From: Pseudofabraea citricarpa
Lineage: Eukaryota; Ascomycota; Leotiomycetes; Helotiales; Dermateaceae
Direction of reading: 5' to 3'
DNA: 64,000 nt
Assembly (NCBI GenBank): GCA_029641185.1
Contig: JAPWGK010000036.1
Span: forward strand, 62,001-126,000
Under the pieces are notes generated by a model, which ran no database searches, was not told where the DNA came from, and saw only the letters and a program-made list of their open reading frames with translations. Both the position numbers and the translations under genes were made by a program. This document shows positions 1 to 11,589 of this stretch, one piece after another. Within the stretch, counting starts at the first letter, position 1. Each line of letters opens with the position of its first letter.

Positions 1-659
1 TTATCTTTCCTAATATTATATTACTTTACTATTATAATACCTTATATTATTATAATATAACTTAACTTTTATTCTTTTACTTATACGCTTATACGAGATT
101 ATAGCGATTTTTTATAATATTTATCGCGTCTTTTTAATAATTTATATACTCGTATAAATAATTATTATAACTTATCTTTCTTATAATATAATTATTATCT
201 AACTTAGGGAAATTATATTATTAATTATAATCCTTATATAAGTTACTAATATAATAGAGTATAATATATATTATTAAGTATATAATAAATAAATAACTAA
301 AAGAGAATAATAAGAATAATATAATAAAAGAAGAATATAATATTATTTAAAAGGCTACGAATAACTACGAAAATATAAAGCCTTTAGCTTAGAATAACTA
401 AAAACCCAAATATAAATTTATAAGAAGCTTTATTTTATTATAATAATTATAAGATTTATAAAGATAAAAGAAAGTATAAACCTTCTAGTAAGCTTATAAC
501 TAGAAATTATACTTATAAGAATCTTCTTATATAATATTAGCTCGCTTTAAGCTAATAATATAAAAACCTTAAATAAAATACTCGACTTTTAGTTTTACTT
601 ATACTTTTAATAATATAATCCTAAGTAAATTATTAACTTAATAATAAATCTTTAACTTA

Positions 660-3345
660 ATTAAGATAAGATTTATATATATAATTATTAGGTATATCTA
701 TTAATTAAAAAATAAAAAGCTAGAAGCTTAGTAAAAGCTTTTAAAACTAGATTATAAGCTTATATTAGATATTTAATAAAATATATTATATCTAATATTT
801 ATAAAATATAAGTTCTTATACTTAATAGAGTTATTATTACTAGAAATATTAGATTTAATAAAGATATTAGGTATAATTTAAATAAAAAATAAAAGAAAAA
901 CTAATTACTTATAATTACTAGAATAATAGTAAATATAATTGAAATTAAGAAACCTAAGATTCGAGATACTAGATTAATACTTAGTAATCTAATTAAATAA
1001 AAAGATATAAGCTTTATAATTAAGTAAAATAAGAAGCTTATTAAAAGAAGTAATAATATTTTTATTAATCTAGGGGATAATATCTTAGCTTTTTAAGAGA
1101 TTAAATCTTAAGTAAAAGCTAAAAAGCTAATATAAGAAGTTATATTAGCGTTTTTAGTAATTATAAAATAATAAAAGAATAATTTACTTAATCGACTTTT
1201 AGGACTTTTATCTCTTAATAATACTCTTAAACCTAAAAGTATATTAGCTTTAGGAAGTAAAAATAATAATAAAATAATAAAAGCTAATTTAAGTAATTTA
1301 TTACTAAGAAAAATAATATCTTAGGTAATTATATAATAAAAGGGATTATATAACTAAGTAATAAATTAATAAAAGCCTTCTTAGAAAGAACCTAAAAGAA
1401 AAGTCTTAGCTTAGCTCTTAGAATTAAAGTATAAGTATAAGTATAAGAAATTTAATCTAATAATATAATCTAATAAGAGACTCTAAGATAAAAATTATAA
1501 GAGCTCTAAGGAAAATAAAAGAAATATAATATATTTTTTTATAAAAATAAAAGGTAAATAGCTTAAAGAAATAATAAGTTAAGCTAAATATTAATATATT
1601 AATATACTTAATAACTTTTATTATATTTATTAGCTTAATTAATTAATAGGATAAAATAAAGATTATTTTAAAATAATATATATAATAATTATTATAATAT
1701 TATAAATAAAAGTCTTAAAAGTAAGTATATAAATAAGCGGCCTTTTAAGTAAACTTTTAAGCGTTTATTAAAATAATATACTAAAAATATTAAAATATTA
1801 AAAGAATCTAATAAATTATTTACTTAATATTTATTTTAGAGATAATATAAGACTAAAATTTTAAAACCTAGAAGATAAAAACTATTAGTAAATAATTAAA
1901 ATCTTAGAAATAAAAATTAAATTAATTCCTTTAAAATAAGTATTTATATATAAATTAAACTTATCTAGAATAATAATCTAATACTAATTATAAATTATAA
2001 TTTAAGGTAATTTATAAGATAATAAATCGATTATATTAACTTATATAATTATTCTTATATTATAATTATTTTAAGTAATAATAATAATTATAATATACTT
2101 CGATCTTAAGTCTAAATAATTTAATATAATTAATATATTTATTAATATTTTAAGAGGAAAAAGTAAAGTCTTAGTTACTTACTTATTACCTAATAAATTT
2201 AAAATACTAGGAATATATATAAAAATCAATTAAGTATTATATAACTTAAGAAACTCTCTTATTTTATAATTTTATAAATTCTTAGCTACTTTAAAGAAGC
2301 TAAATTTAATTATATATAAAAAAGACTTATATATTTATATAAGCCTAGAATCTAAAGTCTTAGTTATATTTTATATTAATAATATATAAGTATTATATTA
2401 TAAGAGTAATAAAACTAAAGCCTAAGAGATTATTTATAAACTTAATAAAATATATAAGCTTAAAAACCTTAGGAATATAAAATAATTCCTAAGGATATAT
2501 ATTATTAGAAATTAAGCTTAGAAAAAGATATAATTAATCTATAATATATATATTAAAAAGATTATTATTAGATTTAATTTAATAAATAAAAAATATCTAA
2601 GTATTTTACTACTAATAATAAAGTTTATAAAAAATATAAAATAAGCTTTTAAAGCTTAAGTTAAAAAATACTAAGAAAAAATAAGCTTAATATTATATAT
2701 TATAATTATAATTAAACTAAACCTAATTTTTATAACTTCTTAGCTCTTTTATTTCTTAACTAATTTAAGTATAAAATATCTTATAATTATAAATTAGATA
2801 ATTAAATATCTTTTTAGAATATATTTTCTAGTAATATAATTTAGTTATAAGCTTAGTAAAATCTAGATATTAATCGTATTAGATATATTTTTTATAAATA
2901 ATATAAAAATATAATATTTTTCGTATAATTATATAATCTTTTTATTTAATAATTTAATTACTTAGAAAATAATATATTAACTAAACGTATTTATATTAAT
3001 TATAAAAGCTAAACTTTAAGGTATTAAGTTTATAATAAAAGAAATTATAGCTTTTTAGAGGCTTTTTAAAAAACTAAGTTTAAAGATTAAAAAGCTATAA
3101 ATAATCTTTTATAATAACTAATAAATAATTCGTCTAATTATTAGAGAAAATATAAGAATTATAATAAAGCTAAGATATATAAATATTTAAAATATATAAT
3201 TATACTAAGAATATAATAAAAATACTTTTAAAGTATCTTATATTCTTATAAATAATATATTAGTTAATAATCTTATAAAAAATCTCTCTTAATATAAGTT
3301 TAAATATTTTCGAGTTTTACTTAATATATAAGATACTTATAATAA
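660..3345 (+). mobile_element. RIP-destroyed Ty1/copia retrotransposon pol relic
   Basis: Reading one frame through the stops, with RIP changes taken into account, gives copia pol in the right order. The integrase C-terminal part is at 670-880 (Y-[G/N]-[C/Y] block, later relics of SNIY and RVI.TR..RF). Reverse transcriptase is at about 2080-2440, with the YVDD box seen as Y-I-N-N at 2372-2383 and a YKLKNLG-like stretch behind it. RNase H is at about 2880-3345, with the DNQQTIRLI block altered by RIP at 3110-3139, followed by relics of KLRYVDI, WLRQE and PADGLTK. All three parts share one frame (position modulo 3 equals 2), so the stops come from substitutions rather than indels. Gag and the integrase core would lie to the left, partly outside the window. 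LTRs were not identified. Confidence 0.8.
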
Positions 3346-6300
3346 GATAAAAAAATAATTTTAAAAAGTAAAAGAGTTTTTACTTTTATTTATATTTTTA
3401 TTTATAAATTTCTTTTATTTAAGTAAAACGCTTTAAAATATAATAATAATTGTTAAAGTTATAATAAGAAGTATTCCTAAGTAATACCTATAAGTTACTA
3501 AGCTTATATTTATATAAATAATTAAATAAAAATAAACTAAGCTTTTAACTAAGTAAAATATTAATTATATTATTAGTTATTTTTATAAGATAAACTTTCT
3601 TTTTATCTTATTTATTAGGACTAATAAACCTAGAATTATACTTATAATTATAAATTTCTTTAACTTATTTTAACTTATTATAATTAGTATTTAATTCTAA
3701 AGCCTAATAAATAACTAAGTAATATTTCTCTAAATCCTAAGAATAATAAATTAATAAAATTCTTACTTAGGGAAATATAAGAATATATCTTAGAAGAAAA
3801 AATAACTTTTTCTTAAAAAGTAATAATAAAATACTTAGTAAAAAATAAAACTAAATTAAAAATTAAGATATAAATATATCTAGATAAATATAATAAGTAA
3901 TATTTACTTTTATTAATAATCTTAAAGTAATAACTATTATTTTTATTACTTAAGATACTTTTTAAATAACTAAGATAAAAAATTAAGTACTTATTCCTAG
4001 TAATCTAAAAGATCTTACTAGGAGACTTTAAACTAAAGTTTTTAATATTAAGCTTCTAGTATCTAGAAAATTAATTAAGATTTTCCCCTTAATAAATATA
4101 ATACTTATAAAAGTAATATTTATATTTAATAATATATTAATTAAAAGTATTATTATTATCTTTATTATTATTAGATAAATTATTTAAATAAAAGAAAATA
4201 ATATTATCTAAACTCTTAAGAAGCTTAAGATTATTACTCTTATAAGTATAAGTAAATATAAGCTAATTTATACGATCGTATTTATTATATAAAATAATTA
4301 GATAATAGTTAATAATAATATAAATATTAGATAAAAATACTTATAAGAGAAAAATAAATCCTTTAAAATAAGAAGCTTCTTATAATTAAAGTTATTAATT
4401 TTATTAGTAAATTACTTAAACTTATTCTTAAGAGCTAAGAAGTTATACTAGAATTTCTTATATATAATAAGCGTATACTTAAGATAAAAGTTATTAATTA
4501 TAAACTAATAAAAGTTATCTTAAGTTAATTAAAATCCCTAAGGTATTATACTAGAGTACTAAGAATACTTATTAGAAATAAGTTAAATAAAAGAAAAAAA
4601 TATAAAAGAATAAATTATATAAGAAATAAAAGATATATTAGCTAGCTTAATATTAATAATAAAAAGTATTATAATAGGTTATATAAGCTTATTAGTAGAT
4701 ATATCTTTAGCTTAAGAAAAATCGTAAATATTTATAACTTATAAAATAATAAATAACTAATATAAAATATAAAAGATTATTTATATATTAAAAAAAAAAA
4801 GAAAAAAAAAAAATCTTATAAAGGTTTCTTTTATTTTATATACTTTTAATAAGTTTTTTATCTTTATCTTATAAGTAATATAAGATATTTTTAATTTATT
4901 TATTAAAAAAAATAAATAATAAGAAGAAAAAAAAAAAAAAAAAAAGAAATACTTAAGTTTAAAGATATTATAATTATAATTAAAGTTAAGATTATAAGAG
5001 AGAAAAAAAAAGAAGTTATAAAATAAGAATTTTATAAATAAGATCCTTAATTTATAAAATAATAATTAGGCTACTCCTAGTATTAGTTAAATTAAGAGAA
5101 CTAAAAATAATATAAGGAAATCTTTAATTTATAAACTTAATCTAATAATTTAGTTAACAAATAATCGCACGTAATATAATTATCTAGCTTATATTATTTA
5201 TTTATTTAAGAATAATACGTTAATCTTATACTCCTAAAAAGTAATATATATATTAAGTATAATAAATTATAAGATATATTATAAAATCTAGGATTAAATA
5301 ATTTATTATATAAGAGATTAAGATAACTAATATAATCTACTTAGTAATAAATATTATTCTTATATAAATATACTTTTTATTATAATCTCTTATTTCTCTT
5401 AATTAAATAATATAAATTATACTTTTTATACTTTCTTAATTACTTAAACTAACTTTACTTTTATTATATAATAACTTATTTATTTCTAATAATTCTAGTA
5501 TTTAATTAATTAGTTAACTAACGTATATATTATTATTATAATATCGCCTAGTAATTAGATTATATTTAGCTTATATATATATTTTAAGGATAAATTCTTT
5601 TTTTTTCCTTAGAAATAAATTATATTATAATATTATAATATTTTACTTATAATTACTCTTATAAAAAGACTAAATAAAAGAAAGAATTTTTTAGTAAAAA
5701 TATCTAAAAGAATATTTTTAGTAATAAATACTAGAACTTTTATTATTATAATAAATATTATTAGAAGAATTACTTAAGATATTCTTTAAATAATTAAAGT
5801 AAAAACGCTTATAAGCTTCTTTTTTCTAGTAATAAATAAAAATATTATAAGTAAGATTTATTTTAGTATTAGTTTTCTAGATCTTAGAAGTAAAAACCTT
5901 AATAATATTAAGAGTTTTCTTATAAGTTTTCTTATAATACTTATATTACTTATAAGTTATTTACTTATAAGCGAGCTTTTTATTATAAGCCTTTTATATA
6001 TAATAAGTAATCTTAGTAATATAAGTATATTTTTATTTAGTTTTTTTCTTATAAATAAGTTTCTTTTTTTCTTAGGTATACTTTTTCTTAATAATAATAA
6101 TAATATAAGTATAAAAACTTAACTAATAAGTAAAAGTAAAAGATTAAATAAAAGCGTTTAAATTTTTTTTATTATAAATATAATTATTTATAACTTAATT
6201 AAGATTATCTTATATAATATAAATAATAAATATATTAAAAGAAATAAAAATATTAAGATTAAAAATATTTTTACTTAAGATATTAGATACTAAAAAAAAA

Positions 6301-7334
6301 ATTAAAGTTTTTTTAATTTACTTAAGCTTTTTAGTAAAAGAGAGATCTTTAATATATAAGAACTTAAGATTAAAAAGTATAAGAGAAATACTAAAATAAT
6401 AATATTTAAACTTAAACTTAAGAGTATCTTACTAAAGATTATCGATTTTATTATTAATAAAATCTTTATTAGTAAAAATATCTTTAAAGTATTAGAATAA
6501 TTAAATTATAATTATTTAATAATAAAAGAATATAATATTAAACTTATTTTTATAAGAATATAAATAATTTTATAATATTAAAACTAAATAATACGCGTAT
6601 AAGTTATATTTATATTATAAGTAATTTTAGTAAAAGTCTTAGAAATTATTATAATTAAGATTTTTTATAATTAAATTAAAAGATTAAAAAAAAAAAAAAA
6701 AAGTAAAATAAAAAAATAATCTTAAGTTAAAATATATATAAGAGAATTATTATAAAAAAGAAAAAAAATAATAAAAAGTATAAGAATTTATAAGTAAAGC
6801 TTTCTAATAAGTTAAAAGATTAATAATCTAATAAACTAAGTTAGCTTAATTAAATAATAATATAAGCGAAATTATAATAAATAATATAAGATATTTTAGT
6901 AATATAAGTAATATATAATTATAACTAATAAAAGCGCGCGTTCTTAAGATTAATTAAAATTAACTAAAAGATATATTATAACTTATATTATATCTTAGTT
7001 ATTATATAAGTTATATTACTTATATAATCTCTTAGTATTAATTAGCTAATATAAAATTATATTCTTCTTAAGTTAATCTTTTACTTTTTAGATAATTTAT
7101 AATAGATAATTATATAATTATTAATTATTATTTATATAATATTAATTTTAAGCTTTACTTTATTTTTATTTATAATAATTAAATACTAATATATATAATT
7201 TAATATTAGTATATATAATATATATAATAAAATAATATATATAATAAAATAATAATATATATAATTTAATATTAGTATATATAATTAAATAATAATATAT
7301 ATAATTAAATAATAATATATATAATATATATAAT

Positions 7335-7538
7335 AAAATAATATATATAATAAAATAATATATATAATAAAATAATATATATAATAAAATAATATATATA
7401 ATAAAATAATATATATAATAAAATAATATATATAATAAAATAATATATATAATAAAATAATATATATAATAAAATAATATATATAATAAAATAATATATA
7501 TAATAAAATAATATATATAATAAAATAATATATATAAT
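7335..7538. repeat. 12 x 17-bp tandem array
   Basis: Twelve head-to-tail copies of AAAATAATATATATAAT run without visible variation. The phase was checked at 7335, 7386, 7437, 7488, 7505 and 7522. Looser A/T repeats precede it at 7190-7334. The thirteenth copy would start at 7539, exactly where the inverted repeat begins. Confidence 0.95.
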
Positions 7539-7578
7539 AAAATTCGTGTCACGTGACGAGTCGCGCGACACGAATTTT
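7539..7578. repeat. 12-bp inverted repeat around CACGTG
   Basis: The arms AAAATTCGTGTC (7539-7550) and GACACGAATTTT (7567-7578) are perfect inverted repeats. The 16-base GC-rich centre contains ACGTGAC and GTCGCGC. It is a GC-rich landmark in otherwise pure A/T sequence and could be an element end, a hairpin or a protein-binding site. Its function is unknown. Confidence 0.85.
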
Positions 7579-8264
7579 CCTTATAATTTTAAAAAAACAC
7601 GTGTATTTTTATATATAAATTTCTAGAGTTAAATTATAAGAATTTTTTTTTTAGGCTAAAATAATTACTTATTAAAATAATTTTAGTATTAAGATTTTTC
7701 TAAGATTTTACTAAGATTATATTAATTTATTACGTTTACTTATAGCTATTTTTTATATAAATATCTTATAATAATATAAGATAACTTCTTATTAGTTATA
7801 TTTTTTTCTAAGAAGTAAATACTTATTAAATTCTCGCTTATACTTTAATATACTCTTATATAAATAAAAGAAAACACGCGCTAAGTTATTAAACTAGCTA
7901 TTAAACTAACTAAAAATTATAAAAAAAAATTAACTAAAAGATAAGATTTAAGAAAATTTAGTTAACTAAAAGCTAAAACGCTAGTTAATTAAAAGTTAAA
8001 ACGCTAGCTAATTAGAGGCTAAAGCTTTAATTAATTATATCCGTAAACCGGGAAAGTTATTAGTAGTACTAAAAGTATACTAATAATACTAAAAGGTAAT
8101 AATCTTATATCCCGCTTTTTAGCGCGATTAATAAGGGTATAAGTACGTTTAATAAGCTTTTAGTAGTAAACGTAATATACTAAGCGTATTTAATATAATT
8201 AAAAAACTATCGTACGTAGTCGACGCTTTTTACCGAATCTTTAAGCGAGTCTTTTTTTTTTTTT

Positions 8265-8336
8265 AAATATTATTATTATTACTATTATTACTACTACTAT
8301 TACTACTATTACTACTACTACTACTACTACTACTTA
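8265..8336. repeat. TAT/TAC trinucleotide microsatellite
   Basis: A run of TAT and TAC triplets follows a poly-T stretch. The interspersed TAT units could be RIP- or slippage-derived variants of TAC. No coding function is seen. Confidence 0.85.
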
Positions 8337-8449
8337 TATATTATTACGTATATTATATATAAGAACGAATTTATACGAATCGAACGAATATATTAATTAT
8401 TTTTATATAGTATAATTATTCGTATATATATATAAGTTGCGAAAAGGGA

Positions 8450-8790
8450 ATTATATCAAAACACGTACGGGCCGACGTTATTCCGGTCACGTGACGCGGG
8501 CTAATACAGGTCCGACCTGGAGGGATATTCGACCGTCGGGGTAATAGTTACTCCGACGTCACGTGATATCCCTTCGGTGCGGTTAGCTAACCGGCACGGA
8601 ATAACGTTACGGTTAGCTAGCCGGCACGGAATAACGTTACAGAACGTATGCTATAATTATAAGGCACGGTGCTAACGGTGCCAAACGCGGCCAGAGCGCC
8701 CGCCAAACGCACCTTTCGCTCGGTAAGCGGAATAACGTTATTCCTGGCAATTCCCGGTTTGCGGATATAAAAGCTAAAATATTAACTAAC
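8450..8790. promoter_or_regulatory. GC-balanced island, LTR- or promoter-like
   Basis: This is the only stretch of the AT block with normal base composition and retained CpA/TpG. It holds a 30-bp direct duplication (8581-8610 and 8611-8640, one mismatch) and a perfect palindrome GGAATAACGTTATTCC (8729-8744). The core GGAATAACGTTA recurs at about 8598 and 8628, and inverted in part at 8474-8484. TCACGTGA-type boxes lie near 8487 and 8560, and a TATAAAAG box is at 8766-8773. Enhancer-like repeats followed by a TATA box resemble the U3/R part of an LTR. That reading is inference, as no second copy is available for comparison. Confidence 0.45.
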
Positions 8791-9410
8791 TAGAACGTAC
8801 GCTAAAAGGACTAATTAGAAGCCGCTCGACTAATATAAACTTTTCTAGCTTTCTCTCTTATTATATATATCTTAAATCTCTTCTTATTTATTTCTTATTT
8901 TAAGAGGTATATTAGAATAAATTAATTATTAATCTAAGAGATATATATACGATTTTTATAATCGTATATACTTTATATTCTTTATAATTATTAGTAATAA
9001 TACTTTATTATCTATTATTATTTATATTATCTTTTAATAAATATTATATTTTAAACTTTTTATATATTTTTTATATTATAAATTTTATATTAAAAGATAA
9101 TATTATTAATATCTTATTATTTATACCTATTAAAATAAGAATCTTAGTATAAGCTTTTATTTAAAAGAATTAAGTTACTAGGATATTTTTATTAATAATA
9201 ATAATAATAAACCTAGGCTCGTTTAATATTAAATTAAAATACTCGAGATTATTTTTAAACTTCCTAAATAATATAATAGTATAAAAAGAACTAGTAAGTT
9301 ATATTATAAATAAGCTTAAAAATAATATTTACTTGCTAAAGAGTAACTCTTCTACTAATAGGTTAAAGGTAAGTAATACTAATTTTTAAGTATATATTAA
9401 GTTTCGTATT

Positions 9411-11255
9411 TTATTCTGTCTTTATTTCCCTCTCCTGTAAATAACCTGTAGACGTTCGAAGAGTATACATGGTCGTTATACTATGAGGACTAGGACGCTG
9501 CCGTATAGCCGCGGAAAATACTACCCCGTTAATAGACCTCGTAGATCGGTCGGATAAATCAACAAAGTCCTTTTTCTTAGATACTTCAGCTACAAGACCC
9601 TCCAAAAATTGGATACTACTGAAGCTATCCTTCTTTTCAGGTATACTACCACCTGTATAAATTTCACACCATGGAGCGCCTTTGTGCTGCCCAAAGACAA
9701 TAGCAAAGTTGCATAAGTTCTTCTCCAAAGTACATTCAAATAATACAGCGCCAAACAAATTTGGCTGACCGTTATAGAATATTTCATCGAGGTTCCAATT
9801 TCGAGTGGGATAAACAGCCACTAGTGCAGCTGTGCAGCTGTCCTGATTGTCTTCATGAATAAGATTTATACGACCCCAATGTTGCCCAAGCTCGGTAAAT
9901 TTGGAATCAGAGGGTCCAATAACTCCTTTTGCGTGTATGTATATCTCTGTGATCTGGAACTCCTCTAATTGGTCAGGCGTAACCGTCACCAACCAGGAGG
10001 AGTTTTGTCGAGCATAAATATTTGTTGAAGATCTCGGCTTGTCAATAAAGATACACAGCGGGCGGCCTTCTAGAAAGCAATATATCCAGGCCAAAGACGG
10101 AATGGAAGGATTATTTGAAAGCTTTAACGGTATGCTAATCCGTAGTCCTCGGCTCGTTTGTTGTGGTGGGTTTTGGAAGACGACTGGCAATTTTCTAGGC
10201 CAATTGTTTTCCGTAAGGCTTAACTGGTCGATAGAAGTCATTCTGTCATACCCTTTCTCGTATGATAGCTTATAAGGTAAGGACGGTAAGGGATCCTGGG
10301 CTATTATTTCGACCTCTTTTTCTATCTCTTTGGTGTAATATTCCGTCTTTTCCGGATATACTTTCTTGAGCCTTTCCCAGCTTTGTATTTCTTTCAGTCC
10401 CTCGGAATGGTAATGGATCATCGGAATTTGCAGGTTCAATGGGACGGATTCCGAGAAATCTGCTGGAGAAGAGGCAAGAATACCCGTCAGCGCATGGGAA
10501 CAGTCGTAATGTAGCGACCAAGCGAAGAGAGTGTAGTCCTCGTTCTGTTTCATAATTTCCTCCTGAAGTCGTTGAAATGCCTTCGACCCTTCTCCGTATA
10601 ACATAGGCATATTCACTCCAAATATTCCCAGCAAACAGTATGCAATATCCTCTTCCCGGGTCGTTTGTCTTTTAGCCGCCCATGACATCCGATGGGCAAC
10701 CGTGCAAATCGAAGAATCTTCGCCCCGCAAGATTGAAATAGGTATGCCTGTAACAGTCGAAATTTTTCCTGACAAGCTTGCTTTAGTCCCAATCTCGACC
10801 CATTCTGCAGTATAGAACTCCAGTATAGGTGGAGCAATAAGCTCTTGTAGCGTCCAGCCTCTAGTAAACCATCGACTTTTAGTAAAGTGTGCAAGTGGTA
10901 CTATTTTTGGCTTGAAATTGTCTTCCATGGTCGATATGTCTTCAAGGTAGACGTAGCATATGACAGAGGCTTTGTACCATTGGTACATGGAATTGATAGC
11001 CTCTGACAGTTCAGCGCTGCTTGACTTGTCTATGCAACATGTGTCGATCCAGACCCATTCGAAGCCATCAGCGGCTGCCTTCGTACAGCATCCCTCTAGT
11101 TTCCTAAAGCCAGACTTGCTACTAGCGGTTCCCTTATTGATATCATGGAATAGCACTTCTTCTTGTCCCCACGTATGGCTTAAAATAACATAAGGTGGAA
11201 CCTGAAGATCAACGAAATAGGAAAGTTCCAATGTTTCGGTATTGAGCAATCTCAT
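9411..11255 (-). CDS. HET-domain protein (heterokaryon incompatibility)
   Basis: A single-exon protein of 614 residues with an N-terminal HET domain. Visible blocks are YVILSHTWG (about 22-30), WIDTCCIDKSSSAELSEAI (about 69-87), SRWFTRGWTLQELIAP (about 127-142) and the EEDIAYCLLGIFGVNMPMLYGE region (about 197-218). HET domains act in non-self recognition and programmed cell death after hyphal fusion. The family is large and this member's role is unknown; no NACHT or WD40 part follows, and the C-terminal 370 residues are unassigned. The ATG at 11255 is chosen because the only upstream alternative in frame is TTG and proteins of this type start M-R-L-[IL]-[ND]. The stop codon lies within a few bases of the RIP block, so the natural C-terminus may have been altered by it. 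Confidence 0.88.
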   Translation of the reverse strand: MRLLNTETLELSYFVDLQVPPYVILSHTWGQEEVLFHDINKGTASSKSGFRKLEGCCTKAAADGFEWVWIDTCCIDKSSSAELSEAINSMYQWYKASVICYVYLEDISTMEDNFKPKIVPLAHFTKSRWFTRGWTLQELIAPPILEFYTAEWVEIGTKASLSGKISTVTGIPISILRGEDSSICTVAHRMSWAAKRQTTREEDIAYCLLGIFGVNMPMLYGEGSKAFQRLQEEIMKQNEDYTLFAWSLHYDCSHALTGILASSPADFSESVPLNLQIPMIHYHSEGLKEIQSWERLKKVYPEKTEYYTKEIEKEVEIIAQDPLPSLPYKLSYEKGYDRMTSIDQLSLTENNWPRKLPVVFQNPPQQTSRGLRISIPLKLSNNPSIPSLAWIYCFLEGRPLCIFIDKPRSSTNIYARQNSSWLVTVTPDQLEEFQITEIYIHAKGVIGPSDSKFTELGQHWGRINLIHEDNQDSCTAALVAVYPTRNWNLDEIFYNGQPNLFGAVLFECTLEKNLCNFAIVFGQHKGAPWCEIYTGGSIPEKKDSFSSIQFLEGLVAEVSKKKDFVDLSDRSTRSINGVVFSAAIRQRPSPHSITTMYTLRTSTGYLQEREIKTE

Positions 11256-11589
11256 GATGTTAAGTATATGCAAATTGCGCTGTAATGTTTTGGAAGGAAA
11301 GGATATTAAATAATCAACCGCCAGCCTCGTTTCAGCCGAACCTGGCTCGTGACCTGAGCTTAGGCGAAAATCGAGTATAACAACAGCTTATAATTCCAGG
11401 CAGATTATATAAGGATTTAATATTTAAGAGAAGTATATAGTCATGGTTAGTTCCAAATTGATTACTAGCCCCTAAAAGCAAGTAATACGTAGTAGTATAT
11501 ATATAAGTTAAGCCTTAATTGAGGTAGCTAGGTGAGGTCACGTGTTCTGTTACATGACGCGGCAAGTACTTTTGGAAATTGTTACCTCG
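11256..11589. other. HET upstream region
   Basis: Non-coding, moderately AT-rich DNA between the HET start codon and the Tc1/mariner element. It presumably holds the HET promoter. A CACGTG box occurs near 11539; nothing else is recognised. Confidence 0.6.

Larger units (their letters stand above)
1..9405. repeat. AT-rich, RIP-saturated repeat block
   Basis: The block is overwhelmingly A+T, and CpA and TpG are almost absent; reading the first 7 kb by eye I met only a handful, while CpG (acg, cgc, gcg) persists. CpA to TpA change on both strands is the hallmark of repeat-induced point mutation in Pezizomycotina. Genuine genes are absent: long open frames inside it only translate the tandem array at 7335-7538. 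Part is a Ty1/copia relic (660-3345). The stretches 3350-7150 and 7580-8440 contain homopolymer A runs (about 4790, 4930, 6690) and presumably further dead elements that I could not assign. The edge at about 9405 is sharp: normal composition resumes with the HET gene. This may be a subtelomeric or other gene-poor isochore (inference). Confidence 0.9.

Noticed and set aside
7335..7538. CRISPR array
   Set aside because: The repeats are contiguous with no spacers, and the genome is eukaryotic.
7166..7571. Two open frames rich in Ile and Tyr on the minus strand
   Set aside because: They only translate the 17-bp A/T array and its surroundings; no real protein composition.
1..9405. Mitochondrial DNA or a NUMT, because of the A+T content
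   Set aside because: No mitochondrial gene can be read, a copia pol is recognisable, and the CpA/TpG loss is RIP-like.
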